Positions 1 through 5,072 of a DNA stretch of 6,619 nt are shown here, one piece after another. A program made the translations under genes and the position numbers. How positions within the stretch are numbered: the first letter of the stretch is position 1; each line of letters begins with the position of its first letter. The notes beneath the pieces were generated by a model. That model was not told the DNA's origin and made no database searches. It saw nothing but the letters and a program-made list of their open reading frames with translations. This DNA comes from Oscillospiraceae bacterium (GTDB lineage: Bacteria; Bacillota; Clostridia; Oscillospirales; Ruminococcaceae), in the NCBI GenBank assembly GCA_022792755.1, contig JAAWBP010000112.1, positions 1 through 6,619 of the forward strand. Reading direction: 5' to 3'.

Positions 1-387
1 GGACAGGAGGGTCTCATAATCCGCCTGATCCAGCACGGTGCAGAGATAGGTGTAAAGCTTTGCCTCGGAGACGACGTTGTCCTGTTCGTTCCCCGCCTCG
101 CCGTTGATGTAGGTGAGGAGGGAGGCGATCGTCTCAAGTTTCATCACATCCCGCAGCATGTTGATGATGATGATCCGGGCCAGATGGTCTACGCCGTAGC
201 GCTTTTCCACCGGCTTCTGAACCCAGCCCCGGTTGACCCAGTTCTGGATGGCCGGTGTGTCTAGCCCGGTGATCTCGCGGACTTGGGCCAGCATCAGCCC
301 CTTGGTAATGGCGAAGACGCCGAATAAAAACGCTTCCGCATTTTGGCCGTTCCGTTCGATGACGGTTCCGGGGAAATATAGTTTCAT
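1..387 (-). CDS. DUF1836 domain HTH-type regulator, partial (3' end beyond window)
   Basis: The frame is open for 129 codons from the ATG at 387-385 to the window edge, starting MKLYFPGTVIERNGQNAEAF. A strong Shine-Dalgarno sequence (GGAAGGAGG, 403-395) sits 7 nt upstream and fixes the start. Residues about 30-65 read as a MerR-like helix-turn-helix: LAQVREITGLDTPAIQNWV, then NRGW and a KRY turn. The stretch RIIIINMLRD (71-80) and the LxSLLTYING-like segment that follows are characteristic of DUF1836, as I recall the family. Members are usually about 170-210 residues, so roughly a quarter to a third is missing. Function is unknown; the HTH suggests DNA binding and transcriptional control (inference). 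It has its own promoter, with a palindrome between -35 and -10, so autoregulation is plausible. It lies downstream of the TPM gene on the same strand but 230 bp away, so it is probably a separate transcription unit. Confidence 0.85.
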   Translation of the reverse strand, partial: MKLYFPGTVIERNGQNAEAFLFGVFAITKGLMLAQVREITGLDTPAIQNWVNRGWVQKPVEKRYGVDHLARIIIINMLRDVMKLETIASLLTYINGEAGNEQDNVVSEAKLYTYLCTVLDQADYETLLS

Positions 388-412
388 CCCAGCGCCTCCT
401 TCCGTTGATTTG

Positions 413-441
413 ATTATATATCACATTCATTTGAATGTCAA
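413..441 (-). promoter_or_regulatory. Consensus sigma-A promoter of the DUF1836 gene
   Basis: On the minus strand the -35 box TTGACA (441-436) and -10 box TATAAT (418-413) are both perfect and separated by exactly 17 nt. The expected start point, near 406, leaves a 5' leader of only about 20 nt, which is largely the Shine-Dalgarno sequence. A perfect housekeeping promoter is expected to be strong, and such promoters usually need a repressor. The spacer palindrome (423-438) is the obvious place for one. Confidence 0.85.
423..438. promoter_or_regulatory. Palindromic candidate operator inside the promoter spacer
   Basis: Perfect 7-bp inverted repeat ACATTCA-TT-TGAATGT (plus strand) with a 2-bp centre. 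It fills almost the whole spacer and overlaps the first three bases of the -35 box. A dimeric protein bound here would sit on the face used by RNA polymerase. Binding by the adjacent DUF1836 HTH protein is inferred from position only; the symmetry itself is directly visible. Confidence 0.5.
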
Positions 442-617
442 TAGGGTTCTTGCGAAATATATACTGGTTTCAACGGAAAATCGTTCCAATGGATCGAACG
501 GAGCGGGAAAAGGGAGAGATAGAGAAAGAACAAAGCTTTTTGCCGGGGAGACACCTCAGACGGGGCCTTTGCCGAAATGCGAAATAACGAAACACGGTCC
601 TGGAACGCCTGCCTGCG
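442..617. other. Intergenic region between TPM gene and DUF1836 promoter
   Basis: I see no gene here with a ribosome binding site or recognisable product. No strong terminator hairpin for the upstream operon is visible. The best candidate is a weak CAAAG/CTTTG pairing (arms about 565-569 and 531-535) followed on the minus strand by a pyrimidine-rich tract at 501-530. A 5-bp CGTTC/GAACG stem (arms 482-486 and 496-500) is also present but weak. Transcripts of the four-gene operon may therefore end inefficiently or read into the DUF1836 gene. Confidence 0.4.
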
Positions 618-1481
618 TCAAAATCTCCGTGTGCCGCCGCCGTGCGTCCGCCCACTGCTCGAGGTGTGGGTCGAGCTTCTGCCGGAGCCGCCGCCTCCGG
701 AGGAGCTGGTGCTGATCCGCCGGGTAGTCACCGTCTGGCGGAGGAAGATATCCTCGCTCCGGGTGAGGCGCATCTCGCTTTTTTCGCGGAATGGATAACT
801 GTTCTTCCCCGCTTTCCCCCGGTACCGCACCAGAACAATGATGCAGCAAACTGCGCCGACCGCCGCCGCTATCAAAAGGCTGACGGCGATTTCCAGGACA
901 GTCAGGCTTTTGTACCGATCCGTCCTGCCCGTCTCGGTGTCGTAATTGTATTGGTTCCCGGGGATCCCAGCTTCCATATACCGCTTGGCGCCGTCGAGGA
1001 AGGCGTTCGCCGTCCCGTAATAATCCCCGTCGCTGATGAACTCATAGGCGTCGTCCAGCAGGGATTCGATCCGCTCGTCGGTGAAATACCGGATGCCGTC
1101 CGCATGGGTCGAGATGCCGAGGTTCCGGTTGTCCATGTCGATCAAAAAGAGGATGCCGCTGTCGTCTCCTCCTGCGCCGTAGCCGTTCTCGTCAAAATAG
1201 TCGTCGGCGTAGGCTTGGGTGCCCTTTCCCTGAGCGTCCCCGGTTGTGACAAAGACGAAGTCCATCCCCGGGTAGGCCTGCCGGAGGGAGGCGATCCGGC
1301 CCTCCAGCTTCTCGATCTCCCCGGTAGAGAGCAGCCCTGCATCGTCGACAACCCGGGTTTCGGCCGCCGCGGCGTTCAACGTGCCGAGGATGAGGAGCAG
1401 CACAGCCGCGAGGGAGAAAAGGAGCAGCCTGCCGGATGCTGTTTTGAGGGTGTTCCTTTTTGTTTCGTTTTCGTTTTTCAC
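618..1481 (-). CDS. TPM-domain membrane protein (YdjH-like)
   Basis: 287 residues, TGA at 620-618. The GTG at 1481-1479 is chosen as start because it overlaps the preceding gene's TGA (GTGA) and gives a clean signal peptide: positive N-terminus, hydrophobic core at about 19-35, and an AAAA cleavage region ending near residue 40. A longer in-frame reading upstream runs through the zinc-ribbon gene and is not credible. Residues about 44-170 form a TPM domain (TLP18.3/Psb32/MOLO-1 family): VVDDAGLLS at the start, SGILFLIDMDNRNLGI in the core, then D/E-rich helices. A transmembrane helix spans about 194-218, followed by positive RYRGK and a cytosolic Ser/Gly-rich tail (about 258-284) containing SSTHTSSSGRTHGGG. 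The TPM domain should therefore face outside. Plant relatives have been reported to have phosphatase activity; activity here is unproven. Translation is probably coupled to the upstream gene. Resembles Bacillus YdjH. Confidence 0.85.
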   Translation of the reverse strand: MKNENETKRNTLKTASGRLLLFSLAAVLLLILGTLNAAAAETRVVDDAGLLSTGEIEKLEGRIASLRQAYPGMDFVFVTTGDAQGKGTQAYADDYFDENGYGAGGDDSGILFLIDMDNRNLGISTHADGIRYFTDERIESLLDDAYEFISDGDYYGTANAFLDGAKRYMEAGIPGNQYNYDTETGRTDRYKSLTVLEIAVSLLIAAAVGAVCCIIVLVRYRGKAGKNSYPFREKSEMRLTRSEDIFLRQTVTTRRISTSSSGGGGSGRSSTHTSSSGRTHGGGTRRF

Positions 1482-2530
1482 AACAGATACCCCCCCAGCG
1501 CCAGCAAAAGGAAGAGGACGGCGGTGACTGAGCCGAACAGCACCGAAAGCCGTTTCCAGCTGACCGGCAGCCTGCCGCAGACATTTCCGTTTTGGCCGTT
1601 CATAACATAGTAGTAGGTTTTCCCTTTTTTCTGATAGGTCAGCGCCCAAACCGGGAGCAGGAGGTACCGCGCCTCCTTTTCCTTCAAATAAGTTTGGAGG
1701 TTCTGGAACTGGACGGAGGTATACCCCGTCATCGTCCCGCGGAGCAGATCCCGCGTGTACCCGTCGATCTCGCGGCGCGCCTCTTCAAGGGCCGCTTCCT
1801 CATCGATATCCCGTTTTTCCGCCTGGAAGCCAGAGAGGTAGGCCATCGAGAAATCCTCGACCACCCGGGTGTCGAAAGGCTGGATCCCTTCCGCCAGCTC
1901 GCGGTTTGCCTTGGTCAAGGCGTTTTTGAGCAGGTCTTTATACCGGATCTTCCCCTCCCGCACAATTCGGTAAAAGCTGGTCTGGGTGTGTTCCGTGTTG
2001 CCGGTGCGCCAGATCTTCACCTTCTGCGCGGTGGCCTCCGCAGCCGTCTCAGCGGTGCAGTCCATCATCCAGTAGGGGTAGTAGACCCCGGTGATTTTTT
2101 CGAGCTGGGCGTCGCTGAAAAAGGCTTTGGGGACAAAACGCTTTTTCTTGATCCAGGCGAGGAATTTTTCAACCGCCTCGTCCCGGGTGATCCGGAACGG
2201 GATCACCTTTTCCGGGCGGAAATTCCCCTCCAGCCGCCCGGAAAGGACGACGGGGTTGTGGCAGTAAAAGCAGTAGGTGGCCGCCGTCGTTTTTTCGGTC
2301 ACGATCTCCGCCCCGCAGCTCGGGCAGATAAAAACCGCCGCCTCTTCCTCGCCGGGGGCTTTCTGTGGTGCATCGGCGTGATCCGTGCGGTTTTCCCCGC
2401 CCGTCCGCTCCCGCAGCTCAATTTCAGTAAAAGAGGAGCCGCAGTAGCCGCAGGAAAAACGCTGGGAGCCCGGGTCAAAAACCAATTCCCCGCCGCAGCT
2501 TGGGCATTTATACGTCAAAGCGGATTCCAT
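1478..2530 (-). CDS. Double zinc-ribbon membrane protein (YdjG-like, TFIIB-type zinc ribbon)
   Basis: 350 residues from the ATG at 2530-2528, with AGGAGGTGA (2545-2537) 6 nt upstream. Two N-terminal zinc ribbons are visible: Cys9/Cys12 with Cys27/Cys30, and Cys69/Cys72 with Cys87/Cys90, joined by an acidic, Pro/Gly-containing linker (about 41-64). A long soluble region follows (about 105-320) with GVYYPYWMMD (148-157) and a charged, helix-prone stretch at about 235-265. The chain ends in one hydrophobic segment (about 328-350) that reaches the C-terminus, so it looks tail-anchored with its ribbons in the cytoplasm. Databases often label such proteins TFIIB-type zinc ribbon or, misleadingly, PriA helicase; no helicase motifs are present. 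In Bacillus the relative YdjG works with YdjH, YdjI and PspA at the membrane. It lies 32 nt after the SPFH gene and overlaps the TPM gene by 4 nt, a tight operon arrangement. Confidence 0.85.
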   Translation of the reverse strand: MESALTYKCPSCGGELVFDPGSQRFSCGYCGSSFTEIELRERTGGENRTDHADAPQKAPGEEEAAVFICPSCGAEIVTEKTTAATYCFYCHNPVVLSGRLEGNFRPEKVIPFRITRDEAVEKFLAWIKKKRFVPKAFFSDAQLEKITGVYYPYWMMDCTAETAAEATAQKVKIWRTGNTEHTQTSFYRIVREGKIRYKDLLKNALTKANRELAEGIQPFDTRVVEDFSMAYLSGFQAEKRDIDEEAALEEARREIDGYTRDLLRGTMTGYTSVQFQNLQTYLKEKEARYLLLPVWALTYQKKGKTYYYVMNGQNGNVCGRLPVSWKRLSVLFGSVTAVLFLLLALGGYLL

Positions 2531-2562
2531 TCCGCTTCACCTCCTGTTCATCGGATCGGGGG

Positions 2563-3879
2563 TTAGTTTTTCCGATCTTCGGGACCGATCGGGTCGCCGC
2601 ACTCGGGGCAGAATTTTGGAACCGGCTGGGACGGGTCCGGCTCATAGCCGCACTTGCTGCATTTGATCTGTTTAGCGTCGGGTTTCGCCTTTCCGCAGGC
2701 CGGGCAGAACTTCCCGCTGTTTTTGCTGCCGCAGCTGCAAACCCAGCTCTCGTCTTCCGGCTTCGGCGCGCCGCATTCACTGCAGAATTTCCCAGTGTTC
2801 AGGGCGCCGCAGCCGCATGTCCAGCTGTCCGCCGCCGGGGTTGGAGCCGGGGGCACGGGCTGTGCCGCTGCCCGGTTTGCAGCCATCTGCTGCTGATTCG
2901 ACTGGGAGGCCGCGCCCATAAAGCCGCCGCCTGCCTGCATCCCGACGCCCATCCCCATGAAGCCCGCCATACTGCCGTTGGCGTTGGAGCCGGCCGCCTC
3001 CATTCCGCGCGCAACCGCGCCCTGGACGTACCCTTCCCGGACGTTCGGGTCGCCCAGCATCGCGCCCTGGTTGCGCATGTTGATCAGCTTCTGCGACTCT
3101 TCGTCGTATGAGATGCTCGCAATGCCGACCGATTGGACTTCCATCCCGCGGAGCTGGTTCCAGCTTTCATCCAGGATGGTGCTCATGTACTGGCTGAGTT
3201 CCCTCCCTTTGGAGGGGACGAAGGAAATCCGGACGCCGTCGGCCGACATCTGGTTGATCGCCGCCTGGAGCGCCTCTAAAAATTCGGAGAAATACTGCTC
3301 GTTGATGTCGTTGATATCGACGATGTCCCGGTCGCGGGGGATCGCTTCGGCGTAAAACTTGAGCGGGTCTTTGATCTTGATCGAATAGGTTCCGTGGGTG
3401 CGCAGGAAGAGTTCGGCATTATAGAAGTTGTCGAAGTAGTTGATCGGGTTGCGGGTGCCGAACTTGATCCCTTTGATCTCCTGCAAATTGATGTAAAACA
3501 CCTTCTGGAGGGTCGGGGTGACGCCGCCGTACCGGATCCGGTTGAACGACTCCTTAAGGGTGTCGCCGAACTGGCCGTTGAAGAGGGAGGGCAGGGAGGA
3601 GTTGTTGACGGTGTAGTACCCTTCCTCCGCCGTGTAGTCCACAATCTTTCCGCCGTCTACCAGCATCATGAACTGGTTTGGGTAGACGTGGATGACCGAT
3701 CCGTTTGAGACGGTGTTGTCCGTCCCCTTGGTGTTGCTGTTCCGGCCGTCCCCCCGGCGCACCTTGACACCGCTCGTAAAGACCGTCGTGCCGCTCATCC
3801 GGTCGGGCTCCAAAACCTCCAGCCACTGGTCTGCCAGCCCGCCGCCGGCAGCGCCGATTAACGCTTTAATGATTCCCAT
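2563..3879 (-). CDS. SPFH-domain protein with three C-terminal zinc ribbons (YdjI-like)
   Basis: 438 residues from the ATG at 3879-3877, with AGGAGGAA upstream. The N-terminus (MGIIKALIGAAGG, then LADQW) and the SPFH/band-7-like body (about 17-290) match the YdjI family, often labelled virion core protein. The family has no real transmembrane helix; the amphipathic N-terminus may touch the membrane. A helix-rich region (about 195-270) precedes a Met/Gly-rich linker (303-322) and a Pro/Ala linker (340-350). Three zinc ribbons close the protein: Cys355/357/366/369, Cys381/383/392/395 and Cys407/410/424/427. The first two use a CxC half-site and are tandem copies. SPFH proteins oligomerise into membrane scaffolds; Bacillus YdjI is known to help bring PspA to the membrane. 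This protein is longer than I recall for YdjI (about 320 residues), the difference lying in the ribbons and linkers. Third-from-last gene of the operon, 63 nt after the preceding stop. Confidence 0.88.
   Translation of the reverse strand: MGIIKALIGAAGGGLADQWLEVLEPDRMSGTTVFTSGVKVRRGDGRNSNTKGTDNTVSNGSVIHVYPNQFMMLVDGGKIVDYTAEEGYYTVNNSSLPSLFNGQFGDTLKESFNRIRYGGVTPTLQKVFYINLQEIKGIKFGTRNPINYFDNFYNAELFLRTHGTYSIKIKDPLKFYAEAIPRDRDIVDINDINEQYFSEFLEALQAAINQMSADGVRISFVPSKGRELSQYMSTILDESWNQLRGMEVQSVGIASISYDEESQKLINMRNQGAMLGDPNVREGYVQGAVARGMEAAGSNANGSMAGFMGMGVGMQAGGGFMGAASQSNQQQMAANRAAAQPVPPAPTPAADSWTCGCGALNTGKFCSECGAPKPEDESWVCSCGSKNSGKFCPACGKAKPDAKQIKCSKCGYEPDPSQPVPKFCPECGDPIGPEDRKN
2674..2823 (-). repeat. 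Tandem duplication of zinc-ribbon modules within the SPFH protein
   Basis: Residues 353-376 and 379-402 are two copies of one module with a 26-residue (78-nt) period. Shared positions are W-x-C-x-C-G, then N-x-G-K-F-C, x-x-C-G and a K-P ending. The copies differ at many residues, so the duplication is old and kept by selection. The third ribbon (407-427) has the ordinary CxxC/CxxC layout and is not part of this repeat. Confidence 0.8.
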
Positions 3880-3914
3880 CTGATTCTTCCTCCTGACTCT
3901 TTCATTTGATTTAA

Positions 3915-3940
3915 GGGCGCTCCGCAGATCGGAAACACCC
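3915..3940 (-). promoter_or_regulatory. Intercistronic stem-loop between the first and second operon genes
   Basis: In minus-strand RNA, GGGUGUU(U)CCG pairs with CGGAGCGCCC around an AUCUG loop: ten pairs with one bulged U, two of them G-U. The G-U pairs exist only in the minus-strand transcript; on the plus strand they become C/A mismatches, which points to a structure in the operon mRNA. UUAAAUC follows, too poor in U for a confident terminator. It lies just after the TAG of the upstream gene and about 20 nt before the SPFH ribosome binding site. It could act as an attenuator or a processing or stability element. Confidence 0.4.
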
Positions 3941-3942
3941 GT

Positions 3943-4695
3943 CTAACGCACTTCGTAAAAACGGTCGATCTCCCAGGCGTAGGCATTCAGCTCCTCTACG
4001 GCGGAGCCGCAGTAGTCACAGACCTTCGCCCCCAACCCTGTCACGGGCGCGCCGCAGTTCGGGCAGGTCAGCCCCCGGGCGTGATCCCCGGAAGCGCCGT
4101 TTAAATGGGAGACGTCTTGGATGTAAATAAGCTCGATGTTGTATTTCGTCTGCACCGGTTCGTCCCTGCTGCCGGAAGCCAAAGCGCCGTCCTGCTCTGT
4201 AAAACGGCGGTGGCCGACGGCGCTCTGCAGGGTGACCGTACACCGCCCGCCCCCCTTTTGGTACCGCGCGATCTCAGTCCGATGGATCACGACATCCCGG
4301 TACTGCCGCCGGAGCCCGCCGCGCCGATCCTGCTGGATCTCCAGCGAGACCTGCTTTTTCAGCTCCGCGGAGGCGTTTGTCAGCAGGGATGGATCCTGCC
4401 CCGAGACCGCGGCAAAGGCCGACCGCAGCATGTTTTCGGCTTTTTGCTTAAACTCCCCGTAATGGAAGGCGGGGAAGTCCTCCGCGATTTGCGGCAGGTA
4501 GATTTTCGTCATGCTGGAAACCGATTTTGGGGTTTCGGCAAGGGCCTCGCGCTGGAACGTCAGCCCCTCCAGGAGAGAATCCGTCCCAAACGCGGAACGG
4601 GCGAGCCGCCGTACCCGCCGCACCATCATTGCGACCAGGAGGACGGCGGCGACCGCCGCGACTGCTATGGCCGCAAAACCAATGACCCACTCCAT
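3943..4695 (-). CDS. Membrane-anchored single zinc-ribbon protein, probable NTF2/Tim44-like middle domain
   Basis: 250 residues, ATG at 4695-4693 with AGGAGGAT 4 nt upstream, TAG at 3945-3943. A hydrophobic N-terminal helix (about 4-25) is followed by a cluster of arginines (26-33), so the bulk faces the cytoplasm. Residues 55-75 (TPKSVSSMTKIYLPQIAEDF) are followed by a helical region and a likely beta-rich segment (about 130-195: RRQYRDVVIHRTEIARYQ, then a KYNIELIYIQD strand). This layout is what I would expect of an NTF2-fold Tim44-like domain; I infer this from pattern alone. A zinc ribbon (Cys211/214, Cys226/229) and a short WEIDRFYEV tail end the chain, as in many clostridial zinc-ribbon membrane proteins. 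First gene of the operon, ahead of the YdjI/G/H-like trio. It has no counterpart in the Bacillus pspA-ydjGHI operon as I know it. Specific function unknown. Confidence 0.75.
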   Translation of the reverse strand: MEWVIGFAAIAVAAVAAVLLVAMMVRRVRRLARSAFGTDSLLEGLTFQREALAETPKSVSSMTKIYLPQIAEDFPAFHYGEFKQKAENMLRSAFAAVSGQDPSLLTNASAELKKQVSLEIQQDRRGGLRRQYRDVVIHRTEIARYQKGGGRCTVTLQSAVGHRRFTEQDGALASGSRDEPVQTKYNIELIYIQDVSHLNGASGDHARGLTCPNCGAPVTGLGAKVCDYCGSAVEELNAYAWEIDRFYEVR

Positions 4696-4978
4696 TTTTA
4701 TCCTCCTGTCTGCGGTTGATTTGAAAAAATGTCTGAAATCGAAGGTGTACCGTGCAGGCCCGCTTTCGGCGCCGCCCGGGTACAGATCCCGCCGGATTTA
4801 TCAGACTGCATATCGGCGTGCCGGCGGCGGCCGGGTTCCCGCCCTGCGAGGTGGCTGTTAACTGCATGATACCATGAAGGCGGAGCCGGAATGGTATCAT
4901 CGGCCATCAGGACGGGAGCGAGCAATGCGAACGGATCGTCCCGGCCATAAAATGAAGTATAATAACCATTTTACGGAT
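4696..4978 (-). other. Long 5' leader of the four-gene operon
   Basis: About 280 nt separate the proposed promoter from the first start codon. I find no gene: short open frames here lack a ribosome binding site and resemble nothing I know. The minus-strand RNA would be GC-rich and structured. It holds the 10-bp dyad at 4866-4900, a TGTACC/GGTACA pairing (arms 4746-4751 and 4779-4784) and a short GGCGG/CCGCC stem. I recognise no riboswitch or T-box motif. Confidence 0.5.
4866..4900. repeat. Perfect 10-bp inverted repeat in the operon leader
   Basis: Arms ATGATACCAT (4866-4875) and ATGGTATCAT (4891-4900) are perfect complements around 15 nt, which themselves contain a GGC/GCC pair. No T-run follows on either strand, so it is not a standard terminator. 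It could be a regulator-binding dyad or an RNA stem-loop downstream of the promoter. Confidence 0.65.
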
Positions 4979-5007
4979 ATTATACAATGAAACTGCGAAA
5001 TCGTCCA
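4979..5007 (-). promoter_or_regulatory. Candidate sigma-A promoter of the SPFH/zinc-ribbon/TPM operon
   Basis: On the minus strand TGGACG (5007-5002; 4 of 6 matches to TTGACA) is followed after 17 nt by a perfect TATAAT (4984-4979). It sits between the rarA terminator and the operon, where a promoter is needed. Transcription would begin near 4972. I looked for a sigma-W-type promoter (TGAAAC plus a CGTA-type -10), which drives pspA-ydjGHI in Bacillus, and found none in this orientation. Confidence 0.6.
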
Positions 5008-5044
5008 GCGCAATACCCGCCAAAGTCTATGCCGGAATTCTGTC

Positions 5045-5072
5045 AAAAATTACCGGCCGGCGTCGGCCCGGT
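5045..5072 (-). terminator. Intrinsic terminator overlapping the rarA stop codon
   Basis: In the minus-strand RNA, ACCGG-(G)-CCG pairs with CGG-CCGGU around a 4-nt ACGC loop: eight pairs, one bulged G. It is followed by AAUUUUUG. The hairpin uses the last codons of rarA and the first base of its TAA, so the terminator lies inside the gene's 3' end and isolates rarA from the operon promoter just beyond. Confidence 0.6.

Noticed and set aside
134..430. Minus-strand open frame of 98 codons at the left end
   Set aside because: It overlaps the DUF1836 gene in another frame, its start would lie within the promoter, and the product is low-complexity Arg/His/Pro-rich.
642..1610. Plus-strand open frame of 322 codons opposite the TPM gene
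   Set aside because: Antisense shadow created by the GC-rich codon use of a gene with a clear signal peptide and TPM domain.
1482..1649. N-terminal extension of the TPM protein to an ATG at 1649
   Set aside because: It would overlap the zinc-ribbon gene by about 170 nt and bury the signal peptide inside the protein.
1592..2566. Plus-strand open frame of 324 codons opposite the zinc-ribbon gene
   Set aside because: Antisense to paired-cysteine ribbons with a strong ribosome binding site; the shadow itself has no domain signature.
4958..4963. Plus-strand TATAAT as a divergent promoter
   Set aside because: No -35-like sequence lies about 17 nt upstream and no plus-strand gene follows.
5018..5046. 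TTGACA (5046-5041) just after rarA as the -35 of the operon promoter
   Set aside because: No -10-like hexamer occurs at 16-18 nt spacing; the nearest, TAGACT, is only 11 nt away. The T-run belongs to the terminator.
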